Assembly: GCA_029215795.1 (NCBI GenBank)
Contig: JARDYH010000001.1
Location: forward strand, 11,955,001 to 12,019,000
From: Anniella stebbinsi
Taxonomy: Eukaryota > Chordata > Lepidosauria > Squamata > Anniellidae
Direction of reading: 5' to 3'
Length of the DNA stretch: 64,000 nt
Numbering within the stretch: the first letter of the stretch is position 1; each line of letters opens with the position of its first letter. This document shows, in pieces, positions 1 through 10,302 of this stretch. The position numbers and the translations under genes are program-made. The notes beneath the pieces are model-generated. The model was not told where the DNA came from. It worked only from the letters and a program-made list of their open reading frames with translations, and did not search any database.

Positions 1-31
1 AAATTTTTGGATCGGCCACCATTTTTTTCCC

Positions 32-61
32 CATAGACTTGCATTGCAATGCAAGTCTATG
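32..61. repeat. Perfect 30-bp palindrome
   Basis: Positions 32-46 and 47-61 are exact reverse complements (CATAGACTTGCATTG and its complement) with no spacer. The symmetry continues imperfectly outward through A-rich and GGCGG-type flanks at about 16-78. It could extrude as a cruciform and belongs to the palindromic block. Confidence 0.95.
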
Positions 62-182
62 AGGAAAAAATGGCGGCGGGTGGGTGAGGGGGGTCCTCAC
101 TCCCTTCCCCCCGGGGTCGTCCGCTGTGGATGGCCCCGGCAGGTAAGCCCCCTCCCCCGCACTCCCTCCCTCCCCTGGGGCC

Positions 183-232
183 GTCCGCTTCTATCCGCGG
201 GCGCCCGCGGGCGCCCGCGGATAGAAGCGGAC
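183..232. repeat. Perfect 50-bp GC-rich palindrome
   Basis: Positions 183-207 and 208-232 are exact reverse complements with no spacer, centred on GCCCG|CGGGC. No mismatch is visible in 25 bp per arm, so the structure is young or actively homogenised. Confidence 0.95.
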
Positions 233-268
233 AGCTCTGGGGGGGGTAAGCCCCCTTCCCCACCACTG

Positions 269-327
269 CTTACCTTTTAGGGCCGTTCGCTCCCGTCCGG
301 CGCTGGTGGCTGTCCCTAAAAGGTAAG
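269..327. repeat. Inverted repeat with AGGTAAG arms
   Basis: The 14-bp arm CTTACCTTTTAGGG (269-282) is exactly complementary to 314-327. The loop carries CCGTCCGGCG, which also occurs inside the two larger units downstream. AGGTAAG at the arm end looks like a 5' splice site but is explained by the inverted structure. Confidence 0.85.
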
Positions 328-360
328 CACCCCCCCTCCCCTCCGCGCGCCCCTCCCTCA

Positions 361-533
361 CCTTTCCGGGCCGTTCCCTACCGTCCGGCGCCGGCGGCTA
401 CCACCAGCCGGCTTTGCGGCTTGCTCTCGAGTAGCGCGCCGGGTGATCACCCGGCGCGCCACCCTGGAGCAGGCCGCGGAGCCCGCTGGTAGTAGCCGCC
501 GGCGCCGGACGGGAGCGGATGGGCCGGAAAGGT
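361..533. repeat. Palindromic unit 1 of a tandem pair
   Basis: Long imperfect hairpin whose core 434-459 is a perfect 26-bp palindrome around GGTGATCACC. Arms contain CTCTCGAGTAGCGC on one side and the CTGGAGCAGGCCGCGG region on the other, ending in CCGGAAAGG. The same unit is repeated about 232 bp downstream. Confidence 0.85.
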
Positions 534-590
534 AAGGGCCCCCCTCCTCCCCTCCGCACGCCCCCTCCTCCCCTCCGCGCGCCCCCTGCT

Positions 591-772
591 TACCTTCCCG
601 GCCCGTCCGCTCCCGTCTGGCGCCGGCAGCTACTACCAGCGGGCTCCGCGGCCTGCTCTCGAGTAGCGCACCAGGTGATGACATCACCCGGCGCGCCACC
701 CTGGAGCAGGCCGCGGAGCCCGCTGGTAGTAGTTGCCGGCGCCGAACGGGAGCAGACGGGCCGGAAAGGTAA
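591..772. repeat. Palindromic unit 2 of a tandem pair
   Basis: Direct repeat of the unit at 361-533, with the same CTCTCGAGTAGCGC and CTGGAGCAGGCCGCGG segments. The centre reads GGTGATGACATCACC rather than GGTGATCACC. Substitutions between units are few. CCGGAAAGGTAAG again marks the outer edge. Confidence 0.85.
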
Positions 773-1215
773 GCGCCCCCCTCCTCCTCCCCCCCCGCTG
801 TCCACTTTCATCGGTGGGCGCCCGCTGGCGCCCGCCAATGGAAGCGGCGGTGGGCGCCAGTGGGCGCCCGCCAATCCGCCGATCCGCCGAACCGGTTCGG
901 AGCCTTTTCGGATCGGTTCGGACTGGATCGGCGGAGCCAGCTGTTGGATCGGAAATCGGATAATTTATCCGATTTCCCACTGGACCGGGTCCGATCCAGT
1001 GCACATCCCTAGTAATTTGCACAAAGTGCAGAAACTCCCCTTCCCCTATCTGAAAAAAAATGCTCAAAAATGTGTCTGGACTTCAAGGAACAGCCCGCAG
1101 CACCGCTTGCAGAAGAAAAGCGAGATTTACATGCCTCAGAATTGTGTTGAGCCAAAGAAAGAAACAGCTTTCCCAGCGATGGTCATCCTACAAGTTGGCA
1201 GAGGTTTTTCTTTAC

Positions 1216-1216
<1 letters not shown>

Positions 1217-1252
<36 letters not shown>
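1217..1252. repeat. (GA)n microsatellite
   Basis: About 17 uninterrupted GA units just downstream of the palindromic block. Confidence 0.97.
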
Positions 1253-1254
<2 letters not shown>

Positions 1255-1255
<1 letters not shown>

Positions 1256-2837
1256 GTCACTGACTGAAGTGAAGTTCAGCCCAGCAGGCTTTCTGAAGCA
1301 GAACCCCCCTGTGATTGACACCTTGAGGGGGGAGAAGATGACTGCCCTCATGAGTCACGGCCTGGTGTGAATCACTCTCTAATGTGACTCAGCAACCCTG
1401 TTTGTGAGCCATTTTGCTTCACACAAATCTGACCAAAATTTCAGATCAGTTGCTCTTCTCACAATCAGAGGAGGCATTTGTTGAAGGAGCAGATTGAGCT
1501 GAAAATTCTGAATAAAATACAGGTGTCTTCTTTCCCATCACATCTCCTGCCAGCAATTGGAAACTTGGCAACAATTTCTCCCTGATTAGTTTTTAACTCA
1601 CACCTGAAGGGATTCGAACAAAGTGTTGCAAAAGGCCTATTTTTAAATCACATTATCTGTTAAGCTAAATCTCCGCAGCACTCCTGCGGAAATGTGGCAT
1701 CCTTGCCATTCGAGGAAAGCTTTGATATTCTGAGCTCTCTTTATTGCTTCCAAATACTATACATCTTTTTAATGGAATTGAATATCTCTTCCAGGAAATA
1801 CAGACTGGATCAGGTTTGGGGTGAGAATTAGAGACGGCTTAGAATTTTGTTTCTTTTCTTTTTTGAATTTACCAATTTCTTCATAAATAGGATGCAAAAA
1901 ACTTGGGATTGAAAAGGGGGGAAAATAGAATATGTGTGAAAATGAAACTCAGAAATTTGTCCACTCCTGGCGGGAATACAGCACACATAAGAGCTTCTCA
2001 TGGCATGAGAGCTCCCTTCCTTCTGAACAGAGAAAGAAAGTGACTTCTGGAATCATCTTGCAAAAGTGATTTTAATGCATAGCAATAGGCCTGCTCTGAA
2101 CAGCAGGAAATATATAGGGTGGGAGTCCTGGAACACATGCTGAGCACACAGTAGCTGAAGCCCAGGAGTTACTTAGCTGTTATATATGATCAAAAGACGA
2201 ATGCTTCTCCTTCCTTCCGTAAAGGTTCCAAAGGGCCATCAATGAAGTTCAATTTCAAAGAAGCAGTGAGTGCGGACACCTGGCTAGCTCTGCTAGGGTG
2301 GTGCTGGAATTATGGCGTTCCACATACCATCGACAGCAGTCTCCTGAGCTGTTTCTATTTCCCTAGCCCTGAAATTACGTCTCTGCTCTGTAACAGTAAC
2401 CCCGCATAATCTCTGGGCTTCCAACGGCTCTTTTGTTCCCTCCATTCTGTGAAGTGGGACTATATATATATAGCGCCCAGTGAATGACTACCTTATCGCT
2501 CCCTTTGTCAGGTGCTCCTTTGATGTAAATTCAAACATGATGAAAATTTTCTGCCGAAACCAGAGGCACAGGGACAGTGAAGTGCATAGAACCAAAACTG
2601 CAAAGTGATCTGGGGAGATTACAGGAGCAAATGCCACAGGCAACGGGAAAAAAGGCTCTGTATGAATAAATATAAAGCTGCTCTTCTCCCAGGCAAAGGA
2701 AATATCTGTAGTGATACCCCCTCCCAAAGAAAGAGTGTGAAGATGAGAGCAATAACTTATTGATTTAGCAAGTTGATTGATTTGGTGAGTTCACATATAG
2801 GCAGCTGAGCCCCACCCTGCCCCACAGATTTTGAGGC
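1255..2837. other. Unassigned, mostly single-copy-looking DNA
   Basis: No recognised repeat and no convincing coding segment. AT-rich, with a short (TA)n at 2461-2472. The stretch 1380-1700 has no internal repetition and could be conserved noncoding DNA, but that needs a cross-species alignment. Confidence 0.5.
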
Positions 2838-3112
2838 CAAGGGCCGTCACTCAGTGGCAGAGCACATGCTATAGGTTCCCTGGTTCCATCCCTGGTGTCT
2901 CCAGAACTAGGAAAAGATCCTATAGTACCACCGCTCCCCAACTTGGTGCTCTTCACATGTTTTGGACTGCAACTCCCAGGATTCCTGACCGCTGGCCATG
3001 CTGGGAGAGGCTGCTGGGAGTTGAGATCCACAGCATCTGGAGGTCAACAGGTTGGAAAAAGCTGGAGCACACAATATTGAGCTAGATGCTATAAGACGGC
3101 TTCATCTGTTCT
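2838..3112 (+). mobile_element. tRNA-derived SINE, split by a MITE
   Basis: The head (2838-2928) has a Pol III A-box-like TGGCAGAGCAC and a B-box-like GGTTCCATCC near 2882. The tail resumes at about 3066 with TTGAGCTAGATG, followed by the GGCTTCATCTGTTC end. A second copy on the opposite strand lies at 60052-60198. The SINE is cut in two by a palindromic insertion, so it is the older of the pair. Confidence 0.75.
2929..3065. mobile_element. Palindromic MITE nested in the SINE
   Basis: Starts CACCGCTCCCCAACTTGGTG and ends near CAACAGGTTGGAAAAAGCTG. The inner arms TTTTGGACTGCAACTCCCAG and CTGGGAGTTGAGATCCACAG are nearly complementary. This is a foldback of the CAACTCCCAG / CTGGGAGTT type; a fragment of the same type occurs at 19141. 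Exact edges and target duplication are uncertain. Confidence 0.65.
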
Positions 3113-3532
3113 GTACTTCAACCCTCCAAAAATCCCGGTCCCCAGCCTTCTCTTCAATCACAACCCAGCCCTTCCTCCCCCAGAAACCTGTGTGTGGTGG
3201 GCAAACAAGTGAAAGGAGGAAGAGGAAAGGGTTAAGCCCTCCTTCCCAGACACTAGCCCTGCCCTACAAATACCCCCCTCAATATCAGTATTGCAAGGCT
3301 AATCTTGAGTTTGCTTTGCAAACATGAGATTTTGCCATGAGAGAGCTGTGGAATTCGCATGCCTTAAGTGTTTAGTGCTGTAAAACCTCTCATGCGTTCT
3401 CAATCCATACATTTCTAAATAAACATCTTTATAAAGAATACCCCAGGGATACTCTCATCCCCAAAGGAAAGTGAGGTTACACAGATTTTTCCTAACGTCC
3501 CGCCTGCACCGAGAATTGCTTTGCCATTCTAC
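3113..3532. other. Unassigned
   Basis: No repeat family, exon or RNA gene recognised. Pyrimidine-rich stretches occur near 3120-3260. Confidence 0.4.
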
Positions 3533-3882
3533 CTGGGGTGCAGAACGTTAGGTCCGTGGGCCAGATATGGCCCACTTGGGATTCCAATCCAATCCTCCCA
3601 GATGGACATGCACCTTTCTACTGTTCCTACCCTTTCCCCATTTTGCAGTTTCAGAGCTTATACATGTTTCTCCCCCTCCCTCCTACTAAAAGGTCAAAAT
3701 GTCTCTCCTAAGGCATGGTTACTGGCAGTAAGAGCTTTAAGCTAAAATTCTGGTATTTTGGTAATGCACCCCATCCCTTTGCCTCCACTCCATTTGGCCT
3801 TTAGTGACCCACCACTATAAACTGGACCCCGGGGAGTTTCTCCAATTGGGCCCTCAGACTGAAAGAGGCTGAACACCCCTGC
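3533..3882. mobile_element. Probable hAT-like MITE
   Basis: Left edge CTGGGGTGCAGAAC and right edge CTGAACACCCCTGC are imperfect inverted repeats. The inside carries GTGGGCCAGATATGGCCCAC and GGGCCCTCAGACTGAAAGAG. No clear 8-bp duplication is visible, so the superfamily is inferred only from the C-A/T-GGGGTG terminus. Confidence 0.45.
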
Positions 3883-3883
3883 A

Positions 3884-6068
3884 ACATGGCAACTGTCTTG
3901 CTTCTTTATCCATCTCTTTCAGAGCATGTACAGCTTGCTCTGTGCACCAGTTGCCTCGAACTAGAACCTGTCTTACATGCGTTGTGTGTGTACATCTCAC
4001 TGTTTTTACCCTGCCCTTTCTATTCTACCAACTAATAAACAGAGAATGGTTGGAGGGATGGAGGAATCTGCTGTAATAAAAGAAAGGACCACCTACAGCT
4101 GTACCCAGAACTACCGGCTTTAGTCATCATGAATGCCTTTTGAGTGCTGGCAATGGATTTATCTTGGTAACAACAGAGCAGTAGGCATCTGTTAAACAAC
4201 CCTTTGTGTTCTTTTTAAATACTTTCACATTTAGGCTAGTGGCCCAGAACATAATGAGCACATACTTCTAGGTGACAACAGAGCAACACAGTGTTACGTT
4301 ACCCAGTTTCTGAACTGCAGAAAGAACACAGAGGAGAAACGGAAAGGCATCAGTCTTCTTTCTCTGACTTCTGATACTTTCAACCCAAACTATGCACATT
4401 TCCTCAGGACTACATTCTGCTTTGTTTGGTGTAACTTATTTCCAAGAAATGTGTGTTGAATTGAAGTTGGTGAAGGCCAATCTCACCCATGCTAACCCAG
4501 AAATAAATCACACTCAGGGTACTGAGATTTAATTAATCTCTAGGAATTGGGCATAACCATGCTAGATTATTGGAGGGGGTAGATTTAATGAAACCTAAAA
4601 GCACCACACTTTGAAATCCATCATTTCAGCAAACACTGACACACACCTAAAACTTGTAGCTAAAGGGTCAAGATTCCTCTTACTCTAATATGTCTTGAAA
4701 TGTGAAGTTTCAGACAGATTTTGAAAAAGGAGAAAAATCCACAGATCAATGCAGAAATGGGATGGAAAGGATTTATGAGGGAATACATGTGGAAGTGATG
4801 CAGTATCATGCCCCAAGTTAAGGAATCCTCCTCAGAGAAAAAGCTTGAGCTCCATGAACAGCCCATGCCTGAAAAGTAGGTGGAGCTTGGGCCCTCAGGG
4901 GAGATGGCTGCAGATGCATCCCTGCAAGGGGAAGGGGACCCCACTTCTCCAGCAGAGACTGAATAACCTGGTACCCAGGAGCATTGCTACATCAAGAGGC
5001 AGGCCAGTAGGGCTCCTTTGGGAAGGAGAGCACAATTACAAAGGACTCCTTATGAGTAGTACTCCTGCTGGAAGGCTGTAATAAACTGTGGCTGAGCCCT
5101 GGGTGGAGCTTTGGAGAATCTGGCTATAAATAAGGATTGATGACCTGTCCCTCACCCTCTCCTCATGCTGCTCATCAGACCCTGACCACTTACCTGTCTC
5201 TGTTTGCTGCACTGGGTGAGCCACATGGCCTGCAGGTGCACAGCACCCCTCCATCCCACAAGCCGCCATTTTGTGTAAATATGGGAGCTAGGTAATTTAC
5301 ATAAATCATCGTTGGCATAAAAGGGTGGCCATAAATAACACCATTTATGCAAAATGACAGGTGTAAATGATTTTATTAGTGCCTTTTTTGTTGTTTGCTT
5401 GCTTGTTCCATGAATAAGCACCACAAGCTTGGAAAAGCATGGGCTTCAATCACAAATTGTGTTTGGGACCCTATTTGGTCCTGGGAGGTGCAAACTGGGT
5501 AAATTCGGGTAAAAAGTAAAGAAAAAGAAAGAACAGAACAGAAATGAAATGAAATGCTCTTACATCCCTACTGGAAAAACTGTCTCTTGTTACTAAAAAA
5601 GAAGCATGTTGTAAGATCTCCTTTTAGGTGTCAACATAGGGCTTTAGCTTATGGTTCCCATTGGCAATATGAGTATCGGTTATTCACAGAAGTGCCTAAA
5701 TAAGTCACAAAGGTCTTAAAAACGCACATTAAAAAGATCTTTAAAATGTAGCTCTGCCCTCTATGATGCCATTCTTTTAAGGGGGTGTTCTTCTCTCGTC
5801 CGTCGTGCTTTTTATTCGTAATAAGCCCTGTCTCAAAATCAGCTTCAGAGCGCTGGAAAAGGTACCAAAAGAAGGCAAACTAAAAGGATTGTGGGGTTGT
5901 ACTGCAGCACTGTACCTATGAAGAAAGTGAGGGTTTGGTGGCTATTTTTAATTTCGACAACCAAGGCAAATGTTCGGGAGTTTATACAATTACAAAGGTG
6001 GGGAAAGTAGACAGAGAGATTTGCTTTGGTGCTGAACAGAAACTGGTCCTCCAAGAGCTCCATCAGTA
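3884..6068. other. Unassigned, with an isolated TATA-like block
   Basis: No repeat or gene recognised. CTATAAATAAGG at about 5122 sits within CT-rich sequence (5060-5210) that could be a decayed LTR promoter, but no matching LTR end is seen. An A/G-rich stretch lies at 5510-5555. Confidence 0.35.
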
Positions 6069-6474
6069 CTAGGCACTGACAGATTTTTGTGGGTCCCTCT
6101 CATGATGATGCCGTCTGCCCCCTGCACACCTCCAGCCCCTTCTTGTCTTTTTCGTGAGACAAAAATAAAAAGGCCCTGGAAATTCCGTATTCTTTTTAAA
6201 GATGGAAGTTGCCACTATCTCCTGCTCTGTGCAGGAGAAACAGCACGATAAAGGCGGCCCCTGAATGGGCCACATGCATCTTACTTCCTCTTTCCTCTCC
6301 CTGAGAGAAAGGGGAAGTACTGAGCTACAAAAGTGGGCATGGAGAAGCGATGGTAGGCAAGCATGATTCCCCTCCCCCTCATCTGATGGAGCTCCAAATT
6401 TTCCAGCCCAGTAGGAGGTAATGAATATAGGGCCAGCAAAGTGATTTCTCTCTTCCCCAAAGCAGAGATTCTAT
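6069..6474 (+). repeat. Interspersed repeat P, copy 1
   Basis: Shares a run of matching blocks with 55245-55930: GTGGGTC(C/T)CTCTCA, GAAGTTGCC, CTATCTCCTGC followed by GTGCAGGAGAA, TACTTCCTCTTTC and CAAAAGTG. This copy has no foldback at GAAGTTGCC (6206-6213) and so shows the empty site of the insertion at 55369. The family is not identified. It runs directly into the inverted-repeat element at 6475. Confidence 0.6.
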
Positions 6475-6698
6475 GGCTGAATTCGGACAACACGATAGTC
6501 AATGGTGGGGTAATAATCAACTTTACAGTTGTTCATCTAGGGGGTACTCCCCACACAACATGGTAATAAATAATCAACTGTGGTGTGGATTAGGATCAGT
6601 GTTAGTTGACTATGGCAGCATCCGGACGACACGATAGTCAATACAACTGACGATTGTTTCATTCCCCCAGTTGCTTATTGTGTCGTCCGAATTCAGCC
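6475..6698. mobile_element. Inverted-repeat DNA element (224 bp)
   Basis: Termini GGCTGAATTCGGACAACACG and the complement of GTGTCGTCCGAATTCAGCC match closely. Internal copies of ACACGATAGTCAAT occur at both the left end and near 6632, so the inner arms are repeated as well. No coding capacity and no convincing target duplication, so the superfamily is open (hAT or Harbinger). Confidence 0.7.
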
Positions 6699-7029
6699 TG
6701 TGTTAGTTTCAGAAGTGGAGCATCTTATCCAAGAACTGCAACACATTTCACCTTTTTCTTTGGCTTTGAATAACCAGTTGCTGAGGAGGAAATGGTTATT
6801 CCAGGGAGGAAAGTTCTATCAACAGTTCTTAGGCATCATGACATCCATATGGAACCCTCCATGTAGCAACAGGTCTCCAAATGATGGCACAAGCAAATAG
6901 GAAAAGTCAACTTTCCCAGGAGTGGCCGGTTCTAAACTACTGACCTGCAGGTGGCAGCTTCTCAGTGAAATATCTTCAGGCCCGGACTGACTCCACCCAC
7001 TCAGGTTGGCTATTGGATCCTCCTCAACA
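6699..7029. other. Unassigned
   Basis: No recognised feature. Confidence 0.35.
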
Positions 7030-7340
7030 GGGAAGACTATAAGAAAGCCAACTGCTCCAACTGAACCTTGCTTGAGAAGCAAGGTCTTCCTGAACTTTGG
7101 CATCCTCCTCTATCCATGGTTGTTCTTCGCTCCTGACTTCTAGCTCACTTCTCAATCTTGCTTCCGAGTTTGTCCTCTGGCTCTGAACCTGCTCTTTCGT
7201 CTTAACTTGGTTGACTCCTCAGTTCTCTCTCCTGGCTTGGCATTTTATTCCCATCTTCTAGCTAGCTTCATGACTCTGTCTCTTGATTTATCTTTTGTTT
7301 TTTGGCATAGTTTTTGGATGTGATGCCTGGATGGTTCTAC
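7030..7340 (+). repeat. CT-rich repeat, possible LTR or 5'-leader relic
   Basis: An ACTATAAGAAAG box is followed by a long pyrimidine-rich run of degenerate CTCCTGACTTCTAGCTC-like words. Similar texture occurs at 40665-40880 (+) and, on the minus strand, at 14425-14830. It resembles the promoter/leader part of an LTR retrotransposon, but no terminal repeat pair was found. Confidence 0.3.
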
Positions 7341-7437
7341 CACCCCTGCTTCCTAGCTCATCTCAGACTAATCCCAACAACCCAGCTCTGACAAACCCTC
7401 TTCTACGTCCACCCAATGTCCTGCTTCTTTTGGAAAA

Positions 7438-7493
7438 GCTGGACTAAATGGAGCCTTAGTCCGATCTATCAGGGCTCTTCTTATATGCTCATG
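7438..7493 (+). mobile_element. CR1/L3-type LINE, extreme 3' end
   Basis: Short fragment with TGGACTAAATGG, GATCTATCAGGGCTCTTCTT and ATGCTCATG, matching the 3' ends at 39900 and 46450. Confidence 0.65.
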
Positions 7494-7774
7494 TTTTAAA
7501 TGAAAAATGGGTGGGAGCCACAATTGCTGCTGAGCCAGATGATGCCTGTTCAAGGATGGTTGTTGCATCTTAAATTGAACATGAGATACGTAGGCTGTCA
7601 CAGGGCTTCTGGAGCCAGGGGTCACATCTCACCTTTGGTATTAAGTGCAAACAAATCTAACCTATCAAAACAGTAATTTCTGGCACTGTTGTGTAATTAC
7701 AGTCTCATTTGTTAAACATATAACAGTGTCAACTTAAAGGAAAATGTGGCATTTGTTACAGTGATTATTAGTTA

Positions 7775-7798
7775 GTGTGTGTGTGTGTGTGTGTGCGC
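7775..7798. repeat. (TG)n microsatellite
   Basis: About 12 TG units, ending in GCGCAC. Confidence 0.95.
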
Positions 7799-8089
7799 AC
7801 TAAGTTGCTAGAAAGCACAGCTTGAAGGAGCACATGCCTGGCCTTCATTTCCCATAAAGAAAAGCTGCATTTTGATGCTGGAAATTAACAACAAAAACTG
7901 AATGGGTGCTGAATTCAGGGGTGAGACAAAAAAAGAGTTGGGGGCTTTCTTTTTCAAGAAAATTTTCAGCATTATCAAACAAAAAAACCCTCCACCATCC
8001 CGTTTCCTCCAGCAATTTCTCAGGCATGGTGTGGGTAAGGGAAAAAGTGTTCACCCATTGCTAATGAGGCTTTTGTTTTTTGCATCCAT

Positions 8090-8580
8090 TTATGGGCACC
8101 ACACCTCTAGAAGGATGCAGACAAGCTGGAGGGGGTTCAGAAGAGGGCAACAAGGATGATCAGGGGTCTGGAAACAAAGCCCTATGAGGAGAGACTGAAA
8201 GAACTGGGCTTGTTTAGCCTTGAGAAAAGAAGACTGAGGGTTATAGCCTCAGTCTTCAAGTACTTGAAAGGTTGTCACTCTGAGGAGGGCCAGGATCTCT
8301 TCTCGATCAACCCAGAATGCAGGACACTGAAAAATGGGCTCAATTTACAGGAAGCCAGATTCCGGCTGGACATCAGGAAAAACTTCCTGACTGTTAGAGC
8401 AGTAGGACAATGCAACCAATCACCTAGGGAGGTTGTGGGCTCTCCTAACACTAGAGGCCTTAAAGATGCAGCTGGACAACCATGTCAGGTATACTTTAAG
8501 ATGGATTCCTGCATTGAGCAGGGGCTAGGACTCGATGGCTTTATAGGCACCTTCCAACTCTACTATTCTGTGATTCTATT
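8090..8580 (+). mobile_element. CR1 LINE, 5'-truncated 3' end
   Basis: Decayed C-terminal part of the CR1 ORF2 frame plus the 3' UTR. The frame from 8156 shows YEERLKELGLFSLEKRRLR, followed by YLKG, EARFRLDIRKNF and PREVV, the typical CR1 C-terminus. It ends at the CR1-type 3' tail TTCTGTGATTCTATT. The frame stays open to 8797, past the element, giving a misleading 213-codon ORF. Residue changes (for example VRAVGQCNQSP where CR1 usually has W) show it is dead. Confidence 0.9.
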
Positions 8581-8769
8581 CATCCGACACTCTTGCCCTT
8601 GTACACTCCCTTTTCAGCCAGGACATCCACATTTTTTTTTCAGAGCCAGGTTCTCGGGTGGGTTGGAAATTCCATTCTCCCATTATTTCTTATTTCCAGA
8701 TGTCTCCATTCCTAGCCTCATACAGGCATACATAGACAATTCCCTATTTTCATCTGTGAAATACCAGAT

Positions 8770-8919
8770 CAGTGGTCTTCAACTGGTCCAGGCTTGAGAC
8801 CTCGGACTCCCAACCTGCAACATGGGACCCACTTTCACAATTGTCCAACATGACCCATCTGGACAGACCTTGCAACCCACTTTTGAGTCACAAGGCACCA
8901 GATGAAGACCATCGTACTG
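8770..8919. mobile_element. hAT MITE (CAGTGGTCTTCAACTGG type)
   Basis: Left end CAGTGGTCTTCAACTGGTCC and the complement of the right end (CAGTACGATGGTCTTCATCT) are inverted repeats. CAGTGGT-CTTCAA termini are typical of the hAT/Charlie group. 150 bp, non-coding. A truncated relative starts at 28250. Confidence 0.7.
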
Positions 8920-8933
8920 GAGGGCACACACTG

Positions 8934-9188
8934 GGCCTTTTCAGATGACACTTCAGGCTCTGTGGTTAGTGAAATTGTGCTTCTCTGGGATTAGCACCAA
9001 CCACAAGCCATGATGTCACACACAACACTTTAAGCCGTGGTTAGAACTGCTAACTCTGCTGCAGACTGTGACTGTGGTTAGTGAGTGAGCAGGGTTTAGC
9101 AAAATGCATCACACAAGACACCTTAAACCCTGCTGCTTAACCAAAAGCCTCAGCCAGGCGGGTTTAAGGTGTCTTCTGAACAGGCCCA
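8934..9188. mobile_element. hAT-like MITE family C, copy 1
   Basis: Begins GGGCCTTTTCAGATGACAC and ends GTGTCTTCTGAACAGGCCC, an inverted pair. Inside are TTAAGCCGTGGTTAG and CCTTAAACCCTGC blocks. Related to 11651-12347 and 19866-20057, all with (G)GGCCTGTTCAG-type ends. Confidence 0.75.
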
Positions 9189-9189
9189 C

Positions 9190-10018
9190 TCTATTGCAAA
9201 GAATCAGAGTGGAATCATACAATAAGCATCCCTCAAATTCCATCCACAATTAACCCAGGTCTTCTGGATTATATACCTAGATGTCCACTAGATATGTAGG
9301 CATAATCCAGTAGTACAGATTATTTCTGTGTCTAGGCCTGGTGCTCCAAGATGGTTCAATGAGGAGCTCCCCTGAAGGCTTCCCCTTCTGTAGCTGTCAC
9401 ACCATCAGCCATTCCAGTAGGCCGTATGGAAGGATATGAGAGGGGCAAACAAACCCATTCCACCAGCTCTACTAAAAGACTTTTCCCCTCTTCCCTCCTC
9501 TTTTCTTTTTCCTTCTGTGTCATTTCATTAATTATTATTATATAAGCTGCTCCAGGAGGCTTTTTGGAACCCAATTCCTCTGAGGGACTGAGTCCCACTA
9601 TGCCAGACACTACTGATACCTCAATATATACTTTTTACACAGGAAGTCACAGTGAGGAAACCAGGTGTCAACTCCAGGCTCACTGGCTGCCATTTTAGAG
9701 ATCTCTGCAAGAAGGCAGTGGAGCTTGGGAGGAGGAAAATTGGAGAACTGGAGAATCAGAAGCCTCAACTGGGACTATGAATCCATCTCAGCGACCTGTT
9801 TGTGGTCAGGCCAGTGTTGCGCTCATCTCTCTTGATTCTCCAGATCTTAGACCTGCATCTGCATGCTTATTTTCTCCCTGTGTGCGTAGGCTCTGCAACC
9901 TTTGCCTTTCAGAATCAAGACCACTGCACTGGGCTCAACACCTTCCCAATCTTGGTTCTCTTCAAAATCCCAATCCTGTCTTCCTAGGTCTCCAAGAGAA
10001 GACAAGATTGTGTGTATA

Positions 10019-10019
<1 letters not shown>
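9190..10019. other. Unassigned, partly CT-rich
   Basis: No family recognised. 9777-9975 is pyrimidine-rich and resembles the CT-rich repeat at 7030 in texture only. Confidence 0.35.

Positions 10020-10053
<34 letters not shown>
10020..10053. repeat. (ATT)n microsatellite
   Basis: About 11 ATT units. Confidence 0.97.
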
Positions 10054-10054
<1 letters not shown>

Positions 10055-10123
10055 ACCCTCCAGGATATGGATCCCAAATCTGCAAGAGTATATTAAAGGA
10101 TCTATTCATTGTAAGGTAGTTAT

Positions 10124-10174
10124 TGAATGAATGAAAGAATGAATGAATGAATGAATGAATGAATGAATGAATGA
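10124..10174. repeat. (GAAT)n microsatellite
   Basis: Twelve or so GAAT units with one AAAG interruption near 10133. Confidence 0.97.
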
Positions 10175-10238
10175 TATCTCCATCAAGGCTACAAAAGAGA
10201 ATGAAAAGGAAGTGGCACAATGAGGGAAGAGAGACTAT

Positions 10239-10302
10239 GGCCAGATCTACACCAAGCAGGATATAGAAGTATGAAAGCAGTATATAAAAGGCAGGAGCTA
10301 AG
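10239..10302 (+). mobile_element. Foldback FB-B, left fragment
   Basis: GGCCAGATCTACACCAAGCA, then a TATGAAAGCAGTATATAAAA block and GGCAGGAGC, as in the full copies at 40473 and 47953. The right arm is missing. Confidence 0.8.

Larger units (their letters stand above)
1..1014. mobile_element. CpG-rich palindromic block, right part of a hAT-like element
   Basis: The block is very GC-rich and full of undecayed CpG, unlike the AT-rich DNA that follows. It consists of successive palindromes (32-61, 183-232, 269-327, 361-533, 591-772, and smaller ones around 885-975) and ends at ACATCCCTA, the reverse complement of the TAGGGATGT terminus type seen at 24153. The left end lies outside the window, so target duplications cannot be checked. 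Open frames across it are by-products of high GC. A CpG-island promoter is an alternative, but no gene follows within 60 kb. Confidence 0.5.

Noticed and set aside
519..1370. 283-codon open frame in the GC-rich block
   Set aside because: It spans palindromes, runs through the (GA)n tract and is mirrored by frames on the other strand. The amino-acid composition (Pro/Arg/Gly runs) follows base composition.
2838..2928. Functional tRNA gene
   Set aside because: The A- and B-box-like words belong to a SINE head; no cloverleaf with acceptor pairing was found. The same holds for 47331-47531 and 60052-60198.
5060..5210. Promoter at the TATAAATA word near 5122
   Set aside because: No downstream coding sequence, CpG island or paired LTR supports it.
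8156..8797. 213-codon open frame as a host gene
   Set aside because: The first two thirds are the decayed C-terminus of CR1 ORF2; the rest is UTR and flanking DNA.
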